Origin: an uncultured Eubacteriales bacterium
GTDB taxonomy: Bacteria; Bacillota; Clostridia; Monoglobales; Monoglobaceae
Assembly (NCBI GenBank): GCA_900545865.1
Contig: URAN01000066.1
Span: 1-16,735 of the forward strand
Direction: 5' to 3'
DNA: 16,735 bases
Below are positions 1 to 8,400 of this stretch, one piece after another. The notes beneath the pieces are model-generated. The model was not told where the DNA came from, did not search any database, and worked only from the letters and a program-made list of their open reading frames with translations. Made by a program: the position numbers and the translations under genes. Numbering within the stretch: position 1 is the first letter of the stretch; every line of letters begins with the position of its first letter.

Positions 1-2
1 CA

Positions 3-110
3 ATCGTGACCGCCGTTATTGCTTGGTGGAAGAACAATAGTTTTACCCAATCGGCGCTTAAAGCCGATGAGGTAATGAGAGAGGGGAAAGAAAATGGCGG
101 CAGTAGATAA
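3..110 (+). CDS. Phage holin, C-terminal fragment (5' end outside window)
   Basis: This frame is open from the window edge and gives 35 residues beginning IVTAVIAWWKNNSFTQSALK and ending in a charged tail before TAA. The end of a hydrophobic helix, then a WWKNNSFT signature and a short charged tail, is typical from memory of small phage holins of the Phage_holin_5_2/phi LC3 type in clostridial phages. Such holins form lesions in the inner membrane that release endolysin at lysis. The reading frame overlaps the start of the endolysin by 17 bases, which suggests translational coupling in a lysis cassette. Only the C-terminus is visible, so membrane topology and length cannot be judged. Confidence 0.7.
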   Translation: MVTAVIAWWKNNSFTQSALKADEVMREGKENGGSR

Positions 111-867
111 GGTTATAGAAATTGCAATCGCCGAAATAGGTTATCTCGAAAAGCGAACAAATAATCACCTTGACAGCAAAACAGCAAACGCAGGACAAAA
201 TAACTATACAAAGTACTGGCGTGACATAAAACCTGATTATCAAGGACAACCGTGGTGTGCTTGCTTTGTAACGTGGTGCTTTGAGAAAGCATTTGGCAGA
301 GAAAACACAAAAAAGTTGCTCAAACATTATCCGTATGTATATTGCCCAACAATGGCAAGTTTGTTTGAGCTGTATGCGAACCCGAAATGCGGCGATATTG
401 TAATATTCAAACACGGCGGCGTATTCACACATACAGGAATTGTAATTTCGGTAAGCGGCGATTATTTTACCACTGTCGAGGGTAATACCTCCGGCGGAAG
501 TGCGATAATAGCCAATGGCGGCGGAGTATGCAAAAAAGGATATTATAATTCAAAATTGCCCGGTACGAAATTTTGTCGTCCAAACTATGATTTGATAAAG
601 GAGGATTTAACAATGGCACAATATGAAGAATTAAAAAACGAAATATCACAGCTGACCGAAACGGTAAAGGTTTTGGCAACGGAGCTTAGCAATTTAAAAC
701 ACCCGATGATATATAACTATATCGACAAGAATATGCCCGAATGGGCGCGCTCGGCGGTATCGTGGGCAGTCGAGAACGGCATATTAAACGGTGACGAAAA
801 CGGTTTGAACCTTGACGATAAGGATTTGCGATTCATCACGATGATGTACAGGATGAGGAAACAATAA
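94..867 (+). CDS. Phage endolysin: CHAP domain plus SLH-like C-terminus
   Basis: A 257-residue protein. Residues about 5-165 form a CHAP (cysteine/histidine-dependent amidohydrolase/peptidase) domain. Cys55 in QPWCACFV, His113 in THTGIVIS and Glu129 in VEGN fit the Cys-His-Glu/Asn catalytic set. CHAP enzymes cut peptidoglycan as amidases or endopeptidases; which activity this one has cannot be told. A short coiled coil (about 175-203) links to a tail (about 210-257) containing MPEWARSAVSWAVENGILNG, which resembles half an S-layer-homology repeat as found in clostridial phage endolysins and probably binds the wall. No signal peptide is seen, consistent with holin-dependent release. The ATG at 94 follows an AGAGGGG ribosome site and overlaps the holin stop. 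The gene lies 18 bases before the next coding region. Confidence 0.9.
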   Translation: MAAVDKVIEIAIAEIGYLEKRTNNHLDSKTANAGQNNYTKYWRDIKPDYQGQPWCACFVTWCFEKAFGRENTKKLLKHYPYVYCPTMASLFELYANPKCGDIVIFKHGGVFTHTGIVISVSGDYFTTVEGNTSGGSAIIANGGGVCKKGYYNSKLPGTKFCRPNYDLIKEDLTMAQYEELKNEISQLTETVKVLATELSNLKHPMIYNYIDKNMPEWARSAVSWAVENGILNGDENGLNLDDKDLRFITMMYRMRKQ

Positions 868-885
868 TAATCGGGGGTGACGGCA

Positions 886-2439
886 ATGTCTTATACGATG
901 CAGGATAAGATAAATCAAATTTTGGGCGTGAACCAAAAGACGGATGAAGAACGTCAAGCCGAGAATTATCAAAAGTCGGTGAACAATGTTTTAAGCAATG
1001 CAAATCAAAACAGCATTGACAACAGAAATACGGGCTTATACAACGCTCAATCGGACGGCAAACAAAGCGGTTCGATAACACAGCAAAGAAATAAATCTTT
1101 AGGCTCAGGATTGTATCAAAGTCCGTATACCGCACAACAGGCACAGACAAGCCAAACGGAACAGACAGAACAATCAGACGAGGAAATGCCGAAAAAGAAA
1201 GGATATAACCCGTTTTTGAAAAAGGACGGAAGTCTTGTCAATAAATACATAGATTATGAATCACTTTATAACAGCGACAAGACGAACGCCTATGTCAAAC
1301 AGTGGATAACGGAAGCAACGGGAATCGGTGCGGAAGATACCGAGGAATCCTCGGAGGCTGACACTGTGGACGAACAGCCGTCAGCAGATACATCGGGCGG
1401 CAAGCTCGGTTTTGTATCGGCAAAGTATGAAACGGGAGGATATGACGGCGGTCTTGTATCGAGCGGAAGCGGTGACTATGGCGGCATATCTTACGGAATA
1501 CCTCAATTCTCGACAACAACGGGGTCGGCGAACAATTTTGTCAAGTGGCTTAAATCGGCGTACCCCGATATGGGAAGCTATTTCGGTTCTGCAACGGCGG
1601 GTTCGGCGGAATTCGGTAATGCGTGGAAAACGGTATATCAAAAGTTCGGTGATAAATTTTCGAACGCACAGACGAGTTATGCTTATTCGCAATTTGTTCA
1701 GCCGCTTGTTAATCTCGCCAAACAAAAAACGGGAGTTGACTATACACGGTCGAGTGCTCTTAAAGAACTTATATTCTCGACCGCGATACAGTTTGGCGGC
1801 GGAAGTTTGGGACTTAGAGCGTTGGGTAACGTGAATTCGGGGATGTCGGACACGGATATAATCAACGCGTCATATGACACGAAAATTGCGAATTACAAAA
1901 GCTTTTTTAAATCATCGAGCGGAAGCGTTCAAGAGAGCGTCCGCAACAGGTTTGTCAATGAGCGCAATGACGTTTTGGCTCTTGTCGGCAAGGGTGGCGG
2001 GATATCAAAGGTATCGGCGAGCCGCGGACGGCGGAACAGCAGGCAGAGAGGCAGGAGGAAAAGCGCGAGTTCGGGCGGAAGCTCGAAAGGGCAGAGCCTT
2101 GTCAACACGGCAAAGAAGTTTTTGGGAACACAATATGTTTGGGGCGGAACGTCACCGTCGGGGTTTGATTGCAGCGGTCTTATGCAATACGCGGCGGCGC
2201 AGAACGGTATATCCGTACCGAGAACGACATACGACCAGATAAAGGGCGGCAAGGCGGTTGACAAAAACAACCTGCAACCGGGGGATTTTGTATTTTTCGG
2301 AACGGCGAGCGACCCTCATCACGTTGGGATGTATATAGGGAACGGACAATATATTCATTCGCCGAAAACGGGAGATGTTGTTAAGATAAGCAACCTGAAC
2401 GGACGGAGTGATTTTGTCGGTGCGAGAAGATACGCTTAA
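886..2439 (+). CDS. Virion-associated peptidoglycan hydrolase: VgrG3-like lysozyme domain plus NlpC/P60
   Basis: A 517-residue protein starting at ATG 886, 5 bases after GGGGGTGA. An in-frame GTG at 877 lies within that ribosome site and is a less likely start. Residues 1-170 are Gln/Asn/Ser-rich and probably disordered. Residues about 175-370 resemble the lysozyme-like C-terminal domain of VgrG3-type proteins: FVSAKYETGG with candidate catalytic Glu182, then GISYGIPQFSTTTGSANNFV. A basic, Ser-rich linker leads to an NlpC/P60 endopeptidase domain (about 405-517) with Cys429 in DCSGLM, His479 in HHVGMYIG and His491 in YIHSP. The first domain would cut glycan strands and the second the peptide stems. 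Two enzymes in one protein, next to putative ejection proteins, suggest a tail or ejection lysin that opens the wall on infection. A second lysis endolysin is the alternative. Confidence 0.85.
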   Translation: MSYTMQDKINQILGVNQKTDEERQAENYQKSVNNVLSNANQNSIDNRNTGLYNAQSDGKQSGSITQQRNKSLGSGLYQSPYTAQQAQTSQTEQTEQSDEEMPKKKGYNPFLKKDGSLVNKYIDYESLYNSDKTNAYVKQWITEATGIGAEDTEESSEADTVDEQPSADTSGGKLGFVSAKYETGGYDGGLVSSGSGDYGGISYGIPQFSTTTGSANNFVKWLKSAYPDMGSYFGSATAGSAEFGNAWKTVYQKFGDKFSNAQTSYAYSQFVQPLVNLAKQKTGVDYTRSSALKELIFSTAIQFGGGSLGLRALGNVNSGMSDTDIINASYDTKIANYKSFFKSSSGSVQESVRNRFVNERNDVLALVGKGGGISKVSASRGRRNSRQRGRRKSASSGGSSKGQSLVNTAKKFLGTQYVWGGTSPSGFDCSGLMQYAAAQNGISVPRTTYDQIKGGKAVDKNNLQPGDFVFFGTASDPHHVGMYIGNGQYIHSPKTGDVVKISNLNGRSDFVGARRYA

Positions 2440-2443
2440 ATCA

Positions 2444-2467
2444 ATTCGGAATTCGGAATGCGGAATT
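2444..2467 (+). repeat. 7-base tandem repeat (ATTCGGA/ATGCGGA), copy A
   Basis: Three units (ATTCGGA, ATTCGGA, ATGCGGA) followed by ATT. The array begins 4 bases (ATCA) after the TAA of the hydrolase gene. The same array stands at the same distance after the next two + strand genes (5159 and 16267). No function is evident. It is non-coding. Confidence 0.85.
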
Positions 2468-2469
2468 GT

Positions 2470-2600
2470 GGGCGGTCGGGGACGCCCGCCCCTACAATCA
2501 AACGGAATGTATGTCAACAATTGTAGGGGACGGCTCTCGTCTGCCGACTCGGTCAAATCGCAAAGCGATTGCCACAGGCAATCTGCGACCTCGACGTCCC
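2470..2600. repeat. 131-bp non-coding mobile-looking element, copy A
   Basis: Bounded by GGGCGGTCGGGG (2470-2481) and CCTCGACGTCCC (2589-2600), which are imperfect inverted repeats of each other (9 of 12 positions). Inside, CCCCTACAAT (2489-2498) and ATTGTAGGGG (2520-2529) form a perfect 10-bp stem with a 21-base loop. Downstream, GATTGCC-ACA-GGCAATC forms a second hairpin, extended by TCGCA/TGCGA, with an alternative AATCGC-AAA-GCGATT hairpin competing. A 64-base stretch (2532-2595) is identical to 5286-5349 in the second copy. It carries no plausible gene, so it looks like a MITE- or REP-like element. No clear target-site duplication is visible. Confidence 0.75.
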
Positions 2601-2784
2601 GAACATACCAACAAACGGCACAATATTATGCAGAAATTAATCAAAAATAGGGTTCTCGAAAAATGAGGGTTGTACCCGAAATTTTTTGGGAAGAGGAAAC
2701 GCCGCGAAGCAGGCGATGGATTTTATCGTGATAAAATTCGAGCAAGCAAAGCGCGCGGTGACGACAGAAAGGAATGATTTAATT
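2601..2784. other. Leader before the internal virion protein gene
   Basis: The spacer between the hydrolase and the next gene is 345 bases, and its first half is occupied by the repeats. In this second half there is no tRNA, convincing promoter or terminator. The frame of the downstream gene stays open back to a TTG at 2686, but that start has no ribosome site. A 22-codon frame at 2663-2731 also lacks one. The GAAAGGA at 2767-2773 is the likely ribosome binding site for ATG 2785. Confidence 0.5.
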
Positions 2785-5154
2785 ATGGCAAACGGAAGTT
2801 ATAAAGCTATACGTCCGTATTATTACGGACTCGGAAAAGAATACGGCTTAGATAAAAATGCGATAGACAATTTGGTTAAATATGATGAAAAAAGCGGTCG
2901 GGTATCTTTTGGCGGCAAAAATCTGGGGCGACCTGTTGTAGAAGCAAACGGCGTATCGTATTGGGATGAAAACAAGCTGAAAAACGAATGGAACAATTAT
3001 ATAACAAACAACGGACTCAATAAAATCGGGGCAAAGTCACAGAACAATTCAACGGTGACGGAGGGGTTCAGACCATACGACGATGTAAACAATATTTATA
3101 AGCAAAAACAGAATTGGGCGAGTGCGGCGGCAAAGGGCGATACGACAGGTCAGAATGCGGCGGCGAATGCGGCTCTTAAACATTATAACAGTCTTAGAGA
3201 AAACGGTTATGGCTCGGTTGCGGACGAGCTGGAGGCGGCAGACGGAAGCGATGATTTTGCAAAGAAGTATTACGGTATGATAGGACTTGTACCGTTTCGC
3301 GATTATCTTTATCAAAAGGGTGCGGCGGACGGACTTTCAAAGTCGGATATTGACAAGCGTATATCATACAATGATGTGACGGGCGAAGTATCATTCAACG
3401 GTCAGAATTTAGGCAAACCGTTATCGGAAATAAACGGTACATCGTATTGGCAGTCGGGTGACCTTGATAACTTATACACAAACTTTATGAAAAACGGCGG
3501 CGAAAATTATATGTCGGACGAAGCGCGGTCAAATCGCCTTAAAACAGCGGTAATGAATAACTCGACAGAGTTGTATGACCGTCTTAAAGGAAAACAAGAC
3601 GAACGCGACGCGGCGGTATATAAGCTCGCCAAAGACGCAGAAAATATCCCGTCATACGAAAGCATCGTAAAATCAATAATGGGTAAATATGACCTTTCGG
3701 CTATGCAGGGCAGAGATAACGCGGCGGCATCGGCGGCGGCATCGAACGGCGGCAACATAGACAGCTATGCGGCGGCGAATGCAATGCGTCAACAGGCGGC
3801 TTTGACACAAGAGGGGATGCAGACGGCGCATAAGCTCGGCTTAGAAGCATATAACGCTCGAATCGGAAACGTCAGAACCATACTCGAAAACTTAGGTGTT
3901 CAGCAAAATAACGATGGAACGCTTTTGAGAGAAGCGAACAACGATATTATGAGTTATGCAAAAGACTTTAATTCGATGTCCGAGGAAAAGAAAAACAGTG
4001 AGTTCCAAAGGCAGAAAGATATTGCGGAAGTCACGGGCTATGTACCGACAGAATGGCAGCTTAAAAACAACAGATACTTAAACGAGGACGGAACGATTAA
4101 AGATGAGTATAAAGACACCGATTTTAAGGCTATTGCGAATGCGGCGAGAGCGGCAGGAAATACAGCGGCGGCGGATGAGGCGTTGTTGGCAAGGTATTAT
4201 AAGATAACGGGTGACTATAACCGATACGGACAGTTTGACGACGGCGATTATTTGACGCCAAAGAGCCAGCGCACATTGACAGGTCGTGACGCGGATACAC
4301 AGAATAAGATTAGCATTGCGAATGTTACGGGATATGTGCCGAGAGAATGGGCAGAGAGTGACAACCCCTTCCTCAAAGAGGACGGAACAGTCAAAGACGA
4401 ATATATGACAAAAGAGTTTGACGATAACGGCGGTTTTGCGGCTATGATTGCCAATACAAGCGATGAGGTGACAAAGCAATATCTCAGAGAAGCGCGGACG
4501 AAGAAAATGCTCGGCAATATGGGCAAATACGGACAGTATATGTCGGACGGTGACATTGTTATTCGACCGAGAGAGGAAACGGCAGACGTCAACCAAGCGA
4601 ACAAAGACCGCCAGAGCGCACAGGATATTGCGTTTAATCAAACGGACACGGACAGATATATAACGGACAGAGAGGTTGAGGCGGATAAATACGCGACGGA
4701 TGCGGCGGCGGATGCGGCGAAGAGCGGCGGCGGTAAGACAGGAAGCGGTTCAAAGAGCGGCGGAAGTTCGGGAAGTTCAAAACCGAGTTTGACGGCGGCA
4801 CAGGCAAAGACGGAAATTGAAGAAGGCAACATAACGGACGCAACGGTCGAAGCGTATAACTATTATTATAAAACAAATTATACGACGGACAGCTTTAACA
4901 CAAACCCGAGCGGAAATATGGAGGCGTGGATAAACTGGGCGAACGGGCGAAAGGTAAACTTTGAATACGACCCCGTGACGGGATACCCGAGATATGTTGG
5001 TGACGGAAACACGGATACGCAGATTGTTCTTGTACAGGCGGCGTTGAATGACGGAAAACTCACCGAAAATGAAAAACGGTACATAGCGAATATGTTCAGC
5101 GCATCGGTGTTCAATGAGGCATCGGACAGAATACGCCGCGGACAGGGAAATTAA
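2785..5154 (+). CDS. Putative internal virion / tail protein with internal repeats
   Basis: A 789-residue protein of unknown function. ATG 2785 is chosen because GAAAGGA precedes it by 11 bases, the same AGAAAGGA arrangement used by the next gene; an in-frame TTG at 2686 would add 33 residues. Two pairs of internal repeats are visible. VSFGGKNLGRPVVEANGVSYW (first 20: about residues 40-60) recurs as VSFNGQNLGKPLSEINGTSYW near 202-222. VTGYVPTEWQ (about 415) recurs as VTGYVPREWA (about 512), each followed by a conserved EDGT(I/V)KDEY. Between the pairs is an Ala-rich, coiled-coil-like stretch (about 310-390). A Gly/Ser linker (about 650-670) precedes a distinct C-terminal domain. No signal peptide or strong membrane segment is seen. 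Position between a virion hydrolase and a giant polyvalent protein suggests a structural or ejected protein; that role is inference. Confidence 0.65.
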   Translation: MANGSYKAIRPYYYGLGKEYGLDKNAIDNLVKYDEKSGRVSFGGKNLGRPVVEANGVSYWDENKLKNEWNNYITNNGLNKIGAKSQNNSTVTEGFRPYDDVNNIYKQKQNWASAAAKGDTTGQNAAANAALKHYNSLRENGYGSVADELEAADGSDDFAKKYYGMIGLVPFRDYLYQKGAADGLSKSDIDKRISYNDVTGEVSFNGQNLGKPLSEINGTSYWQSGDLDNLYTNFMKNGGENYMSDEARSNRLKTAVMNNSTELYDRLKGKQDERDAAVYKLAKDAENIPSYESIVKSIMGKYDLSAMQGRDNAAASAAASNGGNIDSYAAANAMRQQAALTQEGMQTAHKLGLEAYNARIGNVRTILENLGVQQNNDGTLLREANNDIMSYAKDFNSMSEEKKNSEFQRQKDIAEVTGYVPTEWQLKNNRYLNEDGTIKDEYKDTDFKAIANAARAAGNTAAADEALLARYYKITGDYNRYGQFDDGDYLTPKSQRTLTGRDADTQNKISIANVTGYVPREWAESDNPFLKEDGTVKDEYMTKEFDDNGGFAAMIANTSDEVTKQYLREARTKKMLGNMGKYGQYMSDGDIVIRPREETADVNQANKDRQSAQDIAFNQTDTDRYITDREVEADKYATDAAADAAKSGGGKTGSGSKSGGSSGSSKPSLTAAQAKTEIEEGNITDATVEAYNYYYKTNYTTDSFNTNPSGNMEAWINWANGRKVNFEYDPVTGYPRYVGDGNTDTQIVLVQAALNDGKLTENEKRYIANMFSASVFNEASDRIRRGQGN

Positions 5155-5158
5155 ATTA

Positions 5159-5196
5159 ATTCGGAATTCGGAATGCGGAATGCGGAATTATGCGGA
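5159..5196 (+). repeat. 7-base tandem repeat (ATTCGGA/ATGCGGA), copy B
   Basis: Units ATTCGGA, ATTCGGA, ATGCGGA, ATGCGGA, then ATT and one more ATGCGGA. It starts 4 bases (ATTA) after the TAA of the 789-residue protein gene, in the same context as copies A and C. Non-coding. Confidence 0.85.
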
Positions 5197-5223
5197 AACC
5201 GCATAAATCGATGACCATCTCAC

Positions 5224-5404
5224 GGGACGTCGAGGACGCCGTCCCCTACGACCAAATGGAACGTGTACGAAAATCTGTAGGGGCGGGCTCTCGTCTGCCG
5301 ACTCGGTCAAATCGCAAAGCGATTGCCACAGGCAATCTGCGACCTCGACCGCCCGGTCAAATCGCAAAACGATTGCCACAGGCAATCTGCGACCCCGACC
5401 GCCC
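5224..5404. repeat. Non-coding mobile-looking element, copy B, with an internal 50-bp duplication
   Basis: It starts with GGGACGTCGAGG (5224-5235) and ends with CCCCGACCGCCC (5393-5404). It is 181 bases long, exactly 131 (the length of copy A) plus a 50-base tandem duplication (5305-5354 and 5355-5404, 48 of 50 identical). CCCCTAC (5243-5249) pairs with GTAGGGG (5277-5283). Each duplicated unit has a GATTGCC-ACA-GGCAATC hairpin. In the second unit a G-to-A change breaks the competing AATCGC/GCGATT pairing. The left end is the exact reverse complement of the right end of copy A, and the right end is the exact reverse complement of the left end of copy A. Confidence 0.75.
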
Positions 5405-5432
5405 GAACACACGACAGAAAGGAAGATGAATT

Positions 5433-8400
5433 ATGCCGGTTGGAAAATCAAGACAATTAACCGATTTTGAAAAGAACCTCAAAGAAGAAATATACAAACG
5501 TGACAACCACATAGAAAATTCGGTGAAGTATGCGATTGACACGGGTCAAGATTACGGCGTATCGAAAGATACGCCGCAATGGCGGCGTGACGCAATAAAC
5601 AAATATCGAGACAGTCACAAGGTAGAAATATATGACGACAACGGAAATATTGTCGGTACGGTCGGATATGAAGCGCACAAGGCGATTAACAAAAATAAAG
5701 TATTCGATTATAAGGGCAAGAACGATGAGGAAAGAAAAGTTTTTTCGTACCTCAGACAGCGACAGAACCGAGAGGCAAGGAAAAAGGAGCAGAGGGAGTA
5801 TGTTAAAAATCATATGTCAAACCCCGAACTTGAAAAGTTAAAGTTTGACTATAACCCCAAGACAAGTATGTCGAGAGATGAATATAACGCGGAACGTCAG
5901 AGAAGAAAGGACAACAAGGATGCGGCGAGCAATACGGGCAAAGTCGAGTTTGTCAATTTCAGAGATACCAAGACGGCGAGGGAGCGGCTTAACAGCCAAA
6001 GCCTGCCCGAGTTTGTTAATTTCAGAGATGTAAAATCGGCGACCGAGAAACTGAAAAAGCAGAACACGGAACAGCTGCCTGAATTCGGGTCATATAAGTA
6101 TTATGAAAATCAAGCGGACGAAAAAGCGAAAGAGCTTGAAGAAATAGATAAATATATCAATGACAATTATTCGCTCGATGATATAAATATATGGCAGAAC
6201 GCGAAAGAGGGCGTAAGAGACGCAGGGGAAAACGCCGTAAAATACAACAGTGACGAAAAGCTAAAGGGAATTGACAACCTTATGAGCCGCAAGGCTGATA
6301 TTTTGGACGATTATGTCGGTGCGGTGGCGTGCCTTGAAGCATATGAGGGCAGAGCGTTAAAATTCAAAGAGGACGGAAGTGTTGACACGGATAACGTGCG
6401 CTTTGTATCGGGAAATCAAAAGAAACGATATGAAGTTATGGAGAAGTACGGTGGAAGCCCTGCGCCCGAATATATGAAAAACGCAAGACCCGCGGATGAA
6501 AACTTGCAAAAGGAATACGAAAGCGCGGAAAACGAGAAACAAAGGATAGAAATTCTTACGAAAATGCAAGAGCGACAGCTTGAAACATCGGACGAGGTTA
6601 TGAAGCCGCTGAATAAAGATATTTTAACAGGGCGACAGAAAACGGCGATTTTGGAAGATAATATCAACGCGGCGAATTATTATGACAAAAATAAAGACAA
6701 CAAATACGGTGACGGCGTATTCGGAAGATTCACAGGGAATTATCGTGTAGGGGACATCGGCGAGGAACGTGGAAAAGCCGCAGGAACATCATATATTTAT
6801 AATGATACAGAGTTGACCGCAACACAGATTTATGACGATTTGAGCCGCAGGATACAAGAGGGAAACAAAGATACATTCACAAATACCAAAGCGTGGCAAC
6901 AAAACCTTGCGACAATAGCACAGTATGTTCCGCAGGGAATAAATCAGGCGGTTGCGAGAATTGCGGGGTCGGCGGTCGGAGCGTTCATCCCTATGGTTGG
7001 CGCGAAAAAAGGCGGCGATGTTGCGGCGGCAATGTATATGTTTAAACAGACGGCAGGCAATATGTACGCCGACTTGATTTTGGAAGAGGGGTTATCACCC
7101 GAAGATGCCAAAAAGCTGTCGGCAAACAATGCGCTTTGGTCGAGTGTAGTGGAATACGGTCTTGAATCGGTACTCGGCGGCGTTTTGAAAGGTATCGGAA
7201 AGGGCGTTAAAAAGATTGCCCCGACAGAAAAGGTCATAAAGGTTCTGGAAAAGACTGGATTATCGGAAGAAGCCGCAAAAAAGGCGGTATCGGCGGCAAA
7301 GGCAGCAGGAAATTATGCGGTCGGTATATTCGGCGAGGGTGCAGAGGAATGGATTCAGCAGGGCGGCGAAATTGTTACAAAACGATACGCGGCAAAGGGC
7401 GAAAGCGCATCGGCTCTTAAAATTGCGGCAGAGACCTTTGATTTTTCAAAATATACAGACGAAGATTTTGACGAGATGAACGAGGCGTTCAAGGGCGGTG
7501 CGGTTATCGGGTTTGCGTCAACGGTCGGGTCGCGTGCGGCTGTTAATCTTGCACAGAGCGGAATGGACAAGCTTGCCGCACATTCCGATAACAAGGCGGT
7601 CGGAAAGGCAGCACTTACGGTATCACAGCCCGATGTGCTTATTAACCGTGCGATTGACGCAGGACTTGAATCGAGTGATGAAAAGACGGTCGGTCGAATC
7701 CAAAAACTCGCGGATAAATACAAGAACGGAAACGCAAGCGCGGCAGAGGTCGGCGAAATTATCAAAACGGGATTGCGCACGGGATATGAACAGGAGCAAA
7801 ATCTCAAAGTGACCGAAGATACACAGACAAACGATGATGTCGCATTGCCGACACAGGACACCGCAAGGCAGAGCGTTTTGGCGGCGGCAAATTCGGGAAA
7901 TTCGGAAAGCTCGGTTATATCACCGTCGGTGACAGCGGCGGCGAATGTTTCGGAGCGGCAAATGCACGATGTTAAGGAAAATTTATCCGAGGGCGGAGCG
8001 GCGCAGAGCGTGGAACAGGTTCAAAACGCCGTTAAAAAGGTCACAAACACGATGATAAACGAGTTTAAAAACTCAAACATCAAGAATATTCCGAACTATC
8101 AGGCGGCGTATGATGAAAACTTGCGGCTTTCGACCACAAAGGGCGCAACGATAGACAAGGATTTTATCAAAACATACGCAAGTCAATACGCAGAGGGCTT
8201 AAAACGCAACAATTCAAAGGCGTACAAGGAACTTGCGAGCGTGTCGGACGATGTTGGGTCAATGCTGACCGACTATCTCATAAGCAATCGTATTCCGCAG
8301 GGGATAGGCGATATATCCGCTTTGGCACAGGCAGGCGGCGAGCTTAGGTCTATTGTCGGCAAGGCGGCGCAGACTACCCTTGCGATGAACGGCAAGATAT

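Noticed and set aside
2408..2666. Open frames of 66-80 codons across the first spacer
   Set aside because: They run through the 7-base repeat and the 131-bp element, translate the repeats, lack ribosome sites and differ between the two element copies.
2663..2731. A 22-codon frame starting MRVVPEIFWEEE
   Set aside because: Composition looks coding-like, but there is no ribosome site and it is very short; possibly a gene remnant, not supportable.
2686..2784. N-terminal extension of the 789-residue protein from TTG 2686
   Set aside because: No ribosome site precedes the TTG, whereas ATG 2785 has the same GAAAGGA leader as the next gene.
4078..4641. Long minus-strand open frames inside the virion genes (this is the longest, 187 codons)
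   Set aside because: They are mirror frames of strongly coding + strand genes, with Arg/Cys/Leu-rich products and no ribosome sites.
5305..5404. Possible CRISPR-like direct repeats
   Set aside because: Only two abutting 50-base units with no spacers between them; a simple tandem duplication.
5190..5429. A 79-codon frame across the second spacer
   Set aside because: It is a translation of the duplicated hairpin element, with Arg/Pro-rich low-complexity product and no ribosome site.
7498..7812. A 104-codon + strand frame inside the giant gene
   Set aside because: Unlike the pair at 10246-10674, its product is Arg/Ser-rich without folded character, and the giant frame there is well ordered.
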